NCBI GenBank assembly: GCA_026014585.1
Contig: JAOZIA010000024.1
Coordinates: 434,001-498,000, forward strand
Direction: 5' to 3'
DNA from: Candidatus Bathyarchaeota archaeon
GTDB lineage: Archaea > Thermoproteota > Bathyarchaeia > Bathyarchaeales > Bathycorpusculaceae
DNA length: 64,000 bases
Below are positions 6,853-15,697 of the stretch, one piece after another (within the stretch, counting starts at the first letter, position 1; the number at the start of each line of letters is the position of its first letter). Both the position numbers and the translations under genes were made by a program. The notes beneath the pieces are model-generated. The model saw only the letters and a program-made list of their open reading frames with translations, ran no database searches and was not told the DNA's origin.

Positions 6853-8042
6853 TGTTTAAGCTCCATACGTGCCATGTTTATACCAATTATAAGAAAGAGA
6901 AGCATGAAGTTAGCCACCACTATTACAGGGTTGAACTGGAAAGTAATGATGTGAGAAAGTACCTGCAAGTATCCTGTGCTCTGGAAAAGCATGATTACCA
7001 CCACGCTGACAGCAGTACCCAGCAGTGTTGCCAGCAGAGCCCAAAAAATCATTTTCAAAGTTAGGTCCACACGCATCTTTCTTTCTGTTGCCCCAATGGA
7101 ACGAAGAACCGCAATGTTTGCCGTGTGCTGCCTAACAAAAAGGGTAATTGCACAGGTGGAGACCCCGCTGGCAAAAACAAACACTGACATAGATAAAACA
7201 ATCAATGCATCCTTACTGATGCCGTAACGGTCAAGATAATTTTGCATAAACGTCTGCGACTGCTCAACACCGATTACACCCACATCCACGTTTGCTCGAA
7301 GGAGCGGCAGGATAGCTTGGAGGGACTGTTGGGTTGAACTGGGGGAAGCTGAGGGCGAGGGGGTTGTTTGGGGTTTGTTTTGGCTGGTTAGTTCCTGGTA
7401 CAGTTGGGTGGTGGTGATTTGGTTGAGGTCTAGTTTTGCCCGTATTAGGGTAGCATAGTTATAGCTTAAGCCGCGTAACCATTGTCCCGCATAAATTGGA
7501 ACCAGTACCTCATCATTTAGAGCTGAATCAGACTGAAAAACCCCTAAAACCTGCAGTTCAAGATAATGCTTTGATAACACACCAAAAACCAAAAGCCGGT
7601 CTCCAACCTGCAGACGCAGACGGTCAGCCAAATTTTTGCCTACAAGGGCAGAGTTTGTATCAGTTAAGGATAGGTTTTGCCCAGTTAGGATTGTTAGTTG
7701 GTTTAGGTTTTTGAGTTGTTCAGGTATTATGCCACGTACAAACACTGATTGTTCAGTTATTGTGCAAGGCGCTATGACTTCCGGGCTAACAGTCACCACG
7801 CCGTTAACTGCGCTTATGTTGTCTGCCAAAGAGAGGGGCATTATGCCAGTAAACGGTGTGCTACCTACTTTGCTGTAGACAGCGACAACATCATCTTCTT
7901 CGCCTACATAATTTGTAAAACCGTTGTAGAACCCTAAAAAACTATAAGCAGTCACTGAAAAAAGCACCGAAGCCAACGTCAAAATAACGATTAAAGCAAA
8001 CACGCGTTTTCTGCTCAAATACCTAAAATTAATCATGCTCAT
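6849..8042 (-). CDS. FtsX/MacB-type ABC transporter permease
   Basis: A membrane helix follows MSMINFRYLSRKRV. Then comes a large external domain (about residues 40-270) with a Pro/Ser/Gln-rich linker, then three membrane helices in the FtsX domain, with the typical LRSIGATERKM coupling motif. The frame extends to 8093, but the ATG at 8040-8042 has GGAG eight bases upstream and overlaps the TGA of the preceding permease (ATGA), so it is chosen. With the 8039-9163 permease it likely forms a heterodimer driven by the 4584-5255 ATPase. Confidence 0.85.
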   Translation of the reverse strand: MSMINFRYLSRKRVFALIVILTLASVLFSVTAYSFLGFYNGFTNYVGEEDDVVAVYSKVGSTPFTGIMPLSLADNISAVNGVVTVSPEVIAPCTITEQSVFVRGIIPEQLKNLNQLTILTGQNLSLTDTNSALVGKNLADRLRLQVGDRLLVFGVLSKHYLELQVLGVFQSDSALNDEVLVPIYAGQWLRGLSYNYATLIRAKLDLNQITTTQLYQELTSQNKPQTTPSPSASPSSTQQSLQAILPLLRANVDVGVIGVEQSQTFMQNYLDRYGISKDALIVLSMSVFVFASGVSTCAITLFVRQHTANIAVLRSIGATERKMRVDLTLKMIFWALLATLLGTAVSVVVIMLFQSTGYLQVLSHIITFQFNPVIVVANFMLLFLIIGINMARMELKQ

Positions 8043-9163
8043 TGCTGAAGCTCCTGCAAAGTTTGTGCACCTTTCAAGGCAGGATAAACACAACCGATAA
8101 ACGATGCCAAAAACGCAAGCAACAAAATCATCAATGCTTGATTCACTTCAAGAAAGGGTGCAAGCAAAGAACCACTACCAATCCACCGTAAAAGTGATGA
8201 CCCCACCTGAGTGCCCACAACACCTAAAGACACCCCAACAACCGAGCCGACAACTGCAACAGATAACGTGTAAAATAGAACAGAGTTGAAAACAAATTTC
8301 TTTTTTGCCCCAAGCATCCTAAGCATTGAAAGCTCATATTGCGCTTCATTCACTATACGAGTTGAAATAACATAAGATGCCGCAACCACAACAGCATAAA
8401 TAGCAAGTGACCACAAATCTATGAAAGCAACAGTTTGATTATTAACGTCCTCAACAAAAGTACCCACTTGCTGCAAACTGATTATATGAACATTGGAAGG
8501 CAAAATTTGGGTGAGACTGCTTATGGTTTTGTTGGCTTGGCTTGTGTCTTTGACAGAAAACTCGATGAATGAAGCGTGGGTTGTTTGGGTGATGTTTTGC
8601 AGGGTTGATAGGGGCAGGATGATTTCACTGTCACTTTGCTCTTGAGATTGCACAATTCCTGAAACTTTAAGTTGAAGTGGCTGATTGTTTACTGAAAAAT
8701 TCAACAAATCACCTCTATTGATTGATGTGAGTTTTGAGAGGATTGTTCCCAAGTTGACTTGGTTCTCTTTACAAACTGAACCGCTAACCCACGCATGACG
8801 ATCACCAAAAAATGCCGCCACATCATCAACACCCCTAATAGTAACCGAGTATTGCCCACTGTTTGCTGACAGGTTTGCTTGTGACAATTGGTGGCAGGTG
8901 GCGTATTGGATTTGGGAGTTGTTTTTGAATTGATTAATTAATAGGGGGTTTATTTGGCTGTCAGTTAGGCAGGTTGAATTTTTGCTGGTTATAAGGTAGG
9001 CTTCGCCGGCGGTGGCTAATTTTGCGATAGCTGATGTTTGTGCATTAATGTTGTTTACTATACCATTTACAGAGGCTACTAAAGCAACAAGCAAAGCCAC
9101 CGCTATAATGGCGGATATTGTGCCTTTTCTTTGAAATAGCAGTTTGAAGGTTAAAGACTGCAT
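8039..9163 (-). CDS. FtsX/MacB-type ABC transporter permease
   Basis: This 374-residue permease has an N-terminal helix (GTISAIIAVALLVALVASV), a periplasm-like external domain and three C-terminal helices with the FtsX coupling motif LSMLRMLGAKKKF. It is a partner, not a duplicate, of 6849-8042: the external domains differ. It starts 22 bases after the stop of the 9186-10148 gene. Such permease pairs carry force rather than substrate across the membrane and act with external proteins. Here the likely external partners are the neighbouring Ig-like proteins (inference). Confidence 0.85.
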   Translation of the reverse strand: MQSLTFKLLFQRKGTISAIIAVALLVALVASVNGIVNNINAQTSAIAKLATAGEAYLITSKNSTCLTDSQINPLLINQFKNNSQIQYATCHQLSQANLSANSGQYSVTIRGVDDVAAFFGDRHAWVSGSVCKENQVNLGTILSKLTSINRGDLLNFSVNNQPLQLKVSGIVQSQEQSDSEIILPLSTLQNITQTTHASFIEFSVKDTSQANKTISSLTQILPSNVHIISLQQVGTFVEDVNNQTVAFIDLWSLAIYAVVVAASYVISTRIVNEAQYELSMLRMLGAKKKFVFNSVLFYTLSVAVVGSVVGVSLGVVGTQVGSSLLRWIGSGSLLAPFLEVNQALMILLLAFLASFIGCVYPALKGAQTLQELQQ

Positions 9164-9185
9164 TTCTGAGACCTCATTTTACTAA

Positions 9186-10148
9186 TTAGCTGGCAGGAGC
9201 AACTATGTTAAGCCAAAGTTGTCCCCATCGTTGATGATACTGAGTTTGCTGAGTGGTTGCGTTGTAGAGCCAGAGTTCAAAGATAATTCGCTGACTATCC
9301 CCCACCGTGGTTAAGGAAATATCAATTGGAAAGATCCAACTTTGATTATGTGCCAACACTTGACTGTACTGCTGAATTGACGTAACTGCGGCAGGGTTCA
9401 CTTGCGTGTCATTGTTTCCAAGTTTGACCATAACCGTGTAATACTGTGGCTGCCCCATGCGGTTCCCCACGTAACCGTAAAAATGAACCGTTTGACCTAC
9501 AATAATTTCAGAAGGATAATCCTCAAGCTGTAGGTTAGAACCCAAAATACCCAATTCAGAAAAAGGCTCGCCCTGCTCATTAGTAAACAGTCCAGAAACA
9601 GATACGGCCGCAATAAGTATTGTTAAAACTAAAAATACAGCACATACTTGTTCAAAAGTCACTATTAAATCTGCTTTGGAGGCACCATTTATTTTTTTAA
9701 AGTTCACACGATAATTCCTTCTGAGGTGTAACCATGATGCCCAAAAAAATTTTGGACCAAAAAAATAAACAATAACACCCACAGCTATAACCAAAATAGC
9801 GGCAACAACTGGGAGGATAGGCAGTATGGAAAGTGTTGACTGGTCTGCGGCGTTTGCTTGTTGTGTTACATTTTGGGTTAATAAATGGGCTTGATTGAGG
9901 TAGATTGCTGCTTGTTGAGGATCACTGGAGGCTATTTTTTTAGATTGTTCAGTTAGGTTTATGGCTTGATTTAACTGGCTTATCAGATGGCTTGTGTCGG
10001 CCCCTGTAGCGGTTGCTTTGACAATTGCGTTGTAAGCGTCAGTTATTGAGTTTTGTGTAACTTCGAGGTTTGATTGTGCCCAGACGAAGGAAGGGGTGAG
10101 TACCAAAACTATTAAATAAGCGACAAGCAGTGCTGTTTTAGTAACCAT
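9186..10148 (-). CDS. Secreted/membrane protein with DUF1616-type C-terminal domain
   Basis: The ATG at 10148 gives a clean signal peptide (TKTALLVAYLIVLVLTPSFVWAQ). The open frame extends to 10286 but only adds an implausible leader. Next is a Gln/Asn-rich helical segment, two membrane helices, and an external beta domain beginning LEDYPSEIIVGQTVHFYGYVGN, which matches the C-terminal Ig-like part of DUF1616 proteins. The membrane half of DUF1616 is encoded by the divergent gene at 10233, so the family appears split between two genes. First gene of the ABC operon. Function unknown, envelope-related. Confidence 0.65.
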   Translation of the reverse strand: MVTKTALLVAYLIVLVLTPSFVWAQSNLEVTQNSITDAYNAIVKATATGADTSHLISQLNQAINLTEQSKKIASSDPQQAAIYLNQAHLLTQNVTQQANAADQSTLSILPILPVVAAILVIAVGVIVYFFGPKFFWASWLHLRRNYRVNFKKINGASKADLIVTFEQVCAVFLVLTILIAAVSVSGLFTNEQGEPFSELGILGSNLQLEDYPSEIIVGQTVHFYGYVGNRMGQPQYYTVMVKLGNNDTQVNPAAVTSIQQYSQVLAHNQSWIFPIDISLTTVGDSQRIIFELWLYNATTQQTQYHQRWGQLWLNIVAPAS

Positions 10149-10232
10149 ATGTCTGCCATGCATGAAACTAAACCATGCATTAGATGTATATAAAAAATTC
10201 CACAGAAACCGAATAAAACGGAGTGTTAAAGG

Positions 10233-10808
10233 TTGAACATAAACCTCCAAGACATAGTACTGGAAACATCTAAAACTCTTAGCCAACCCACGCTCTCTGA
10301 ACTCGTCAACAGCCTAGTAAAAAAAGGCATCCAACCCAAAGACGCAACCAAAGCAGTCTACATTGAATGGAAAAAAGGAACCCTAAACCTAACAGAAAAC
10401 AACCCCCCAACAAACTTGGCAAGCTACATGTTTAATTTAGAAAACCTCTGGCTCTGGGCAATCACAAGCGTAGTAGCCATAACAATGCTGGTTGTTTTCA
10501 CAGCTAACGCTTCCGCACTCCTCTACGTCAGGTACGCCTTAGGCGGCATTTTTGTTTTGTTCCTTCCAGGTTTTCTGCTTCTTTCAGCACTCTACCCTCG
10601 AGGCGGAGAGGTTGATAGCCTTGAAAAAGTAGCGTTATCCATTGGGCTTAGCCTTGCTATTGTTCCTCTTGTAGGGCTTGTGCTCAATTATACGCCGTGG
10701 GGAATCAGGCTTGAACCTATCATGGTTTCGTTGGCGTTGTTTGTGGAAGTTATGGCTGTTGTATGTGTTGTGAGACGGTTTAGGTATTTCCAGCTTAGCC
10801 TCAGGTAA
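10233..10808 (+). CDS. DUF1616 membrane-domain protein
   Basis: This 191-residue protein has a cytoplasmic helical N-terminus of about 60 residues (including TLSELVNSLVKKGIQP, a winged-helix-like look) and four membrane helices. The block LRYxLGxxFVLFLPGF, then EKVALSIGLSLAIVPLVGL, then NYTPWGIRLEP is the core of the DUF1616 family. The start is TTG at 10233 with GGAG about 10 bases upstream. The Ig-like half typical of the family is missing here and appears in the divergent gene. It leads the plus-strand MoxR/DUF58-type operon. Confidence 0.75.
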   Translation: MNINLQDIVLETSKTLSQPTLSELVNSLVKKGIQPKDATKAVYIEWKKGTLNLTENNPPTNLASYMFNLENLWLWAITSVVAITMLVVFTANASALLYVRYALGGIFVLFLPGFLLLSALYPRGGEVDSLEKVALSIGLSLAIVPLVGLVLNYTPWGIRLEPIMVSLALFVEVMAVVCVVRRFRYFQLSLR

Positions 10809-10847
10809 TTGCAGGTCACTATTCGAGTTAGTTGGTAAACGTTAAAT

Positions 10848-11645
10848 ATGAAATCCGTGAAACCCCCAGCAAAAAACAAAATCGCAGAAGTGAACACAAT
10901 ATTATTCACGAATGATTACAAAATACTTGCGGCAAGCCTATCATTAATAGGAGTATTGCTCTCGTTTTTCTCATACACAATACTATACTCCACACCATTA
11001 ACTGCACTAGGAATATCCACAGTTATAATCAGCGCCGCCGCATTTGCCATAGCCAAAGGTCAACCCAAAATTCCCCCCGAAGCCAGCGCCGTCTTACTCC
11101 AAGCAAGCGTAGAAAATATTTCATCAATAGTAGAAGAAATAGGACTCAAATCCAAGGCAATCTATCTGCCCTCAACTATAACAGGCGATAAACCCAAAGC
11201 ACTCATCCCGCTGGATACACAAGCAATTTTGGGCAACAAACAGTTACCGAAAAGGTTAATTGTCAAATACGGCAAAAACCCCCAAGATGTTGGCCTACTA
11301 ATCATAACACCTGGCTCCACAGTAAGCAACATTATTGAGCATAAACCAGATAGCTCCGCTCAAGACCTAGAATCCGCAATTTCACAGGTTCTTTTGAACA
11401 CAGTAAATTTAGCAGATAACGTCAGGGTAATGATGGATGCTGAGAAGGTGTTAGTGGAAGTCACGAATCCGCGACTTGAGAACAGCAACATGTGGATTTA
11501 CCAGATAATAGGCACACCTGTAGCTTCCATAATTGCTTCCGTAACCGCACAAGTTTTAGAAAAACAGGTTCAAATAAAAAACGAACAAGCCAGCAAAGGC
11601 AAAGTTCTTGTTGAAATAGAAAGATTGGGGGAACGGAGTGTGTGA
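10848..11645 (+). CDS. Uncharacterised membrane-anchored protein
   Basis: This 265-residue protein has two membrane helices near residues 27-70 and a long cytoplasmic alpha/beta domain. The domain contains YLPSTITGDKPKALIPLD, the LIITPGSTV turn and a final helix rich in Lys/Glu. I do not recognise the family. Its position after DUF1616 and before the DUF4129/DUF4350/MoxR/DUF58 genes, with a 4-base overlap into the next gene, places it in the same envelope-related operon. Confidence 0.65.
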   Translation: MKSVKPPAKNKIAEVNTILFTNDYKILAASLSLIGVLLSFFSYTILYSTPLTALGISTVIISAAAFAIAKGQPKIPPEASAVLLQASVENISSIVEEIGLKSKAIYLPSTITGDKPKALIPLDTQAILGNKQLPKRLIVKYGKNPQDVGLLIITPGSTVSNIIEHKPDSSAQDLESAISQVLLNTVNLADNVRVMMDAEKVLVEVTNPRLENSNMWIYQIIGTPVASIIASVTAQVLEKQVQIKNEQASKGKVLVEIERLGERSV

Positions 11646-11899
11646 AAACAACCGACCGATACCTTTTCTCGTTAACTCTCACTTACACATTCACCACGTT
11701 TTTTATTTCTTTTTTTAGCGGTAACACTTTGGACTTATACATATCAGTTTACATTGTTGAATACTTCATCATAACCTTACTACATGGCCAGTTTAACCCC
11801 CGAAATCAAAAAATCATTAACATAACAGGTTATGCACTTTTTTCAATTTTCCTTCTTATCGTGGCATTTAAAGTGCTTGAAATATTGGGCGGAGGCTAA
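11642..11899 (+). CDS. Small three-helix membrane protein
   Basis: This 85-residue protein has about three hydrophobic segments, starting at a GTG (11642) that overlaps the TGA of the previous gene (GTGA). The stop is one base before the next ATG. It is unrecognised. The coupling suggests it is a subunit or accessory of the membrane complex encoded here. Confidence 0.6.
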   Translation: MKTTDRYLFSLTLTYTFTTFFISFFSGNTLDLYISVYIVEYFIITLLHGQFNPRNQKIINITGYALFSIFLLIVAFKVLEILGGG

Positions 11900-11900
11900 A

Positions 11901-13856
11901 ATGAAAAAGCAGCCATTCTTTTTAATTATTTTATTAGTAACGGCAACTTTTATGCCATGTCTAACAGTCAACGCCCAACCAAAAAACACACCACATGAAG
12001 ACCCAGATGCAAGTCAAAGCACAATCGATGCATATACGTTCCTGGTACAATACGCTCAGGTTTTTGCGTTAATGTCAAACAGGGACTACACAAACGCCAG
12101 CATATTAAGCGAGGAAATAACCCACATCAGCATACCGCCAGACTTGAGCTACATCATAAACAGATACAACAACATGACACAACAGCTTATAAACACCCTC
12201 AAAGACCTACAAAACACATTAGACAAAGCTTCAACCCTGTTAGACCAATACAGACTCACAGAATCCAAGCAAGTTTTAGACCAAGCAGCGATTCTAGTTG
12301 CGCAAGCCCAAATTCTGATAAGCGACCTTGAAAGCGCAACCACAACATTAAGTCAACGTTTAGGAGTCTTTGCAGCTTCAGCCCAAGACAAAGCCAAACA
12401 GGCATACAACCAACTCCAAAACATGCTACAACAACTAAAATACCTAATTGACAGATACCATAAACTTCTCCAAGAAGCCAACCAGAAAGTCAAAGAAATT
12501 GAAACAGAAAACCTCAAACAAACAACTTTGAGTTTAACCTTGAACACAACAAAATGTTTTGTCGGCGAATACCTAAAAGCAACAGGAAAATTAACCACTC
12601 AAGGATCGATTTTGGCAAATCGAGATTTAAACCTATTTTTAGACGACTATAAAGTTGCAGAAACAAAAACACTGGAAGACGGAACGTATAGTGTAATAAT
12701 AAAAATGCCCTACAAGTACGTTAACTCTGTATCAATTAATGCGGTTTATACTCCGTCTGGTAGCGATGTAGGGGTATATTTAGCGGCTCTTAGTTCCACA
12801 ATCACTGTTCAAGTTCAATATTACAAAACAGTACTTGAAATTTCCGCGCCAAACACTGTAAGACCAGGAACCACAATAACAGTCAAAGGAAACATCACAA
12901 CAGAAGACGGAACCACGCCAAACCAAAGACAAATCACCATATACCTTGACAGCAACAAAGTAAACCAAGTAAAATCAAGCCAAAACGGAACCTTTGAAAC
13001 CAAAGTCACAATTGACCCCCAGACTACACTGGGCACACACACCCTAGAAGGTACAGTTGACCCCACAGGTCGATACGATGGCACAAGCGTCCAAAAAATG
13101 TTAACAGTACAAGAAATATCAACCAACCTAAAAATTCATGCACCATCATTTGTTGTGCTTCCATCACAAATGCAAGTCAGCGGCACAGTAGAATCAAGCT
13201 CACAACCACTGCAAGGCACCACAGTGCTAATACAATTTGGAAACACATCGGTAAGCACTAAAACATCAAACGATGGAAGATTCAACTACACAATCAACAT
13301 GCCATTAAGCACGTTTCTAGCAGGCTATCAAGAACTCACAGTACAAGCACAACCTACAGAACCCTGGCAAGCCACTGCACAAGCAAAAACTAGCGTTTTT
13401 GTTTTAAGTTCAATCAGCATTGGTCTTGCAGTTTTGTGTTCATCAACTGTTTTCTTGTTGTCTTTCCTCAAATTTACAAAAACAAACAATAAAAACAAAA
13501 AAACAATCAATGAAACAGCAACAACAAGTTTACCCCAAAACACACCCTCGCCACCAACCACAACAACTATTCAATTAAAAATATCAGGCAACCAAGGAGC
13601 TGTTCTTGAGGCATATATTGAAGCATTAAATAGGGTCCAACAAAAAACAGGCGAACAGTTAATGTCGGATATGACCCTGCGTGAGTACTTACAGAAAACT
13701 CAGCTAAAAATCTTCAAAGCCGCGGGTCCATTTGGAAAATTAACAATGATTGCGGAAAGAAGCTTGTATTCGCCTTATCAGCCACAACCAGAGGATATAG
13801 AAAAAGCCCAGAACTGGGTCGATGAAATTAGGAGGGAAATAAATGCAACCGCGTAA
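11901..13856 (+). CDS. Secreted Ig-repeat protein with C-terminal DUF4129-type domain
   Basis: GGAGG (11891-11895) precedes the ATG at 11901; the frame is open further upstream but that start has no ribosome site. There is a signal peptide (FFLIILLVTATFMPCLTVNA), a long coiled-coil region (about 40-220), then three Ig-like repeats of the bacterial surface type (YLKATGKLTTQG, TITVKGNITTEDG, MQVSGTVESSSQPLQG). A single membrane helix near 540 leads to a cytoplasmic tail whose end (YIEALNRVQQKTG, LREYLQK, LYSPYQPQPEDIEKA) matches the DUF4129 C-terminus. DUF4129 proteins accompany MoxR, DUF58 and transglutaminase genes. It overlaps the next gene by 14 bases. Confidence 0.75.
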   Translation: MKKQPFFLIILLVTATFMPCLTVNAQPKNTPHEDPDASQSTIDAYTFLVQYAQVFALMSNRDYTNASILSEEITHISIPPDLSYIINRYNNMTQQLINTLKDLQNTLDKASTLLDQYRLTESKQVLDQAAILVAQAQILISDLESATTTLSQRLGVFAASAQDKAKQAYNQLQNMLQQLKYLIDRYHKLLQEANQKVKEIETENLKQTTLSLTLNTTKCFVGEYLKATGKLTTQGSILANRDLNLFLDDYKVAETKTLEDGTYSVIIKMPYKYVNSVSINAVYTPSGSDVGVYLAALSSTITVQVQYYKTVLEISAPNTVRPGTTITVKGNITTEDGTTPNQRQITIYLDSNKVNQVKSSQNGTFETKVTIDPQTTLGTHTLEGTVDPTGRYDGTSVQKMLTVQEISTNLKIHAPSFVVLPSQMQVSGTVESSSQPLQGTTVLIQFGNTSVSTKTSNDGRFNYTINMPLSTFLAGYQELTVQAQPTEPWQATAQAKTSVFVLSSISIGLAVLCSSTVFLLSFLKFTKTNNKNKKTINETATTSLPQNTPSPPTTTTIQLKISGNQGAVLEAYIEALNRVQQKTGEQLMSDMTLREYLQKTQLKIFKAAGPFGKLTMIAERSLYSPYQPQPEDIEKAQNWVDEIRREINATA

Positions 13857-14745
13857 ACTTTTGCCGCTGCTAATTTTAAGTGTAACGCTCCTGTTTGCGG
13901 TGATAATTTGGTTTTATCCGCCCTCAAGTGACTTCACAGTTGGCAATCCTTTCTGGAATGGGCTGCAAACATTTAGCAGTCAAACCAAAACTACAACACT
14001 AACCTCTTATGACAACCTGCCCACAAACCCAAAAGGAACAACAACAATCGTAATACCCTACGAACCGTTCACAACCACTGAACTTTCACAACTACAAAAA
14101 TACATTTCAAACGGCGGAACCCTGCTGCTCCTTGACGATTACGGGTATGGAAATCAAGTTCTCAACAGCTTAGGATTAAATGTACGCTTCACAGGCACGC
14201 CGCTTTTAGACCCTTTATATGATTATAACAATAAATGGCTACCAAAAATAACCGACTTCAAAGCCACATCAGTTGGTGGCAACCTAAGCAGCATCGTGCT
14301 CAACCACGCAACCAGCCTAAACCAAACCACAGGCACAACAGTGATAGCACAATCCTCAGTCTTCAGCTTCTTAGACTTAAACAGTAATGGAGAATGGGAC
14401 ACAGATGAACCTAACGGACCATTTCCAGAGATGGCATACACCAAAGTTGGCCAAGGATACATCGTACTAGTAGCAGATCCCAGCATACTAATCAACAGTA
14501 TGATAAACCTTGACGACAACCAACAATTCATAACAAATGCCATCAACATCCAAACTACAAACTCACAAGTCTACATAGACCAAAAACATCTACCAGCCAC
14601 ATCCCTTGATGAAGCAAAAACCACGCTCACCATTGTCTATAACGTTATTGCTTCACCAGCGGGCACAATTTGTTTGATAGCCGTTTTGTTAACAGTAACA
14701 TTTTATCCAATTTTAAGAGTGAAAAAATATGACACAACTACTTGA
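13843..14745 (+). CDS. DUF4350 domain membrane protein
   Basis: This 300-residue protein has N- and C-terminal membrane helices bracketing a GATase-like external domain. The stretch YISNGGTLLLLDDYGYGN and the later GQGYIVLVADPSIL are the DUF4350 hallmarks. The ribosome site AGGAGG lies just before the ATG, inside the previous gene. DUF4350 proteins typically sit beside MoxR and DUF58 genes, as here, and have no known reaction. It overlaps the MoxR gene by 17 bases. Confidence 0.8.
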   Translation: MQPRKLLPLLILSVTLLFAVIIWFYPPSSDFTVGNPFWNGLQTFSSQTKTTTLTSYDNLPTNPKGTTTIVIPYEPFTTTELSQLQKYISNGGTLLLLDDYGYGNQVLNSLGLNVRFTGTPLLDPLYDYNNKWLPKITDFKATSVGGNLSSIVLNHATSLNQTTGTTVIAQSSVFSFLDLNSNGEWDTDEPNGPFPEMAYTKVGQGYIVLVADPSILINSMINLDDNQQFITNAINIQTTNSQVYIDQKHLPATSLDEAKTTLTIVYNVIASPAGTICLIAVLLTVTFYPILRVKKYDTTT

Positions 14746-15361
14746 AAAACAAACAACACTTGAAACCCCAAACAAGATACTCAATGAAATAGCAAAAATC
14801 GTAATCGACAAACAAGACATCCAAGAAATGCTACTAGTTGCACTCCTAAGCGAAGGGCATATACTAATCGAAGGCTTACCAGGAACCGCCAAAACCTTAC
14901 TAGCAAAAACCTTCGCCCAGGTCATCGGAGGACAATTCAAAAGAATACAATTCACGCCTGACATGCTTCCCGCTGACGTTACAGGCTTCTACCTCTACAC
15001 TCCAGACGGCAAAAACCGACTAATCGAAGGACCAATATTTGCAAACATTATCCTTGCAGATGAACTCAACAGAACCACCCCAAGAACACAAGCAGCACTA
15101 ATCGAAGCCATGCAAGAAAAACAGGCTACCATAGAAGGAGAAACACGATACCTACCCAAGCCCTTCATGATCATAGCCAGCCAACTACCACACGGTTCCG
15201 AAGGAACATACCCGTTAACCGAAGTGCAAGCAGACAGATTCATGTTCAGAGTATGGAGCGACAACCTAAGCAGAGAATACGAAGAGCAAGTTCTTTCAAA
15301 AATAGACTACATTGAACAACCCGACATTCATGCAGTTATAACTTTAAACGAAATCATGTAA
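14729..15361 (+). CDS. MoxR family AAA+ ATPase, truncated by in-frame stop
   Basis: The core AAA+ domain is intact: Walker A GLPGTAKT (49-56), Walker B IILADELNRT (Asp111, Glu112) and the sensor region LTEVQADRFMFRV. The frame ends at TAA 15359-15361, right after VITLNEIM. MoxR proteins run about 310-330 residues and continue here with a helical lid. That lid is fully encoded in the same frame beyond the stop (15362-15682). AAA to TAA is a single change. MoxR ATPases act as chaperones with DUF58/von Willebrand A partners. The stop is either a sequencing error, a mutation or readthrough. Confidence 0.85.
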   Translation: MTQLLEKQTTLETPNKILNEIAKIVIDKQDIQEMLLVALLSEGHILIEGLPGTAKTLLAKTFAQVIGGQFKRIQFTPDMLPADVTGFYLYTPDGKNRLIEGPIFANIILADELNRTTPRTQAALIEAMQEKQATIEGETRYLPKPFMIIASQLPHGSEGTYPLTEVQADRFMFRVWSDNLSREYEEQVLSKIDYIEQPDIHAVITLNEIM

Positions 15362-15682
15362 ATACAACAAGACATTAAAGAAATCTACGTCTCAGAAAAA
15401 GTAAAACAATACATAATCGCCCTAATAATCAAAGCCCGCCAAGACCCCGACGTTCTGACAGGTCCCAGCACAAGAGCAAGCATAGCCCTATTCAAAGGCT
15501 CAAGAAGCCTCGCGTACCTGCAAGACAGAGACTATGTAATACCAGACGACGTAAAAAAACTAATCCAACCAGTTTTTGCCCACAGACTAAAAGTAAAAAC
15601 AGAAGCAGAAATGGAAGACATAACCCCAAACACAATTATCGACCGCTTAATCAAAGAGGTCCCCGTTCCAAAAATAGACTAA
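15362..15682 (+). pseudogene. MoxR lid domain, in-frame continuation after premature TAA
   Basis: In the same frame as 14729-15361 this reads IQQDIKEIYVSEKVKQYI, GPSTRASIALFKGSRSLAYL, RDYVIPDDVKKLIQPVFAHRL, which is the standard AAA lid of MoxR including the sensor-2 Arg region. It ends with TAA at 15680-15682, 15 bases before the DUF58 gene. There is no internal ATG, GTG or TTG near its start, so it is unlikely to be made separately. Codons show no decay, which suggests a very recent lesion or an assembly error. Confidence 0.8.
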
Positions 15683-15697
15683 CAAAAAGGAACAAAA

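Noticed and set aside
12149-12968. Minus-strand frames inside the Ig-repeat gene
   Set aside because: They are shadows created by the A/C-rich coding strand and encode low-complexity peptides without ribosome sites.
15359-15361. Recoding site (pyrrolysine or selenocysteine)
   Set aside because: The stop is TAA, which is not used for either residue, and no recoding element is evident.
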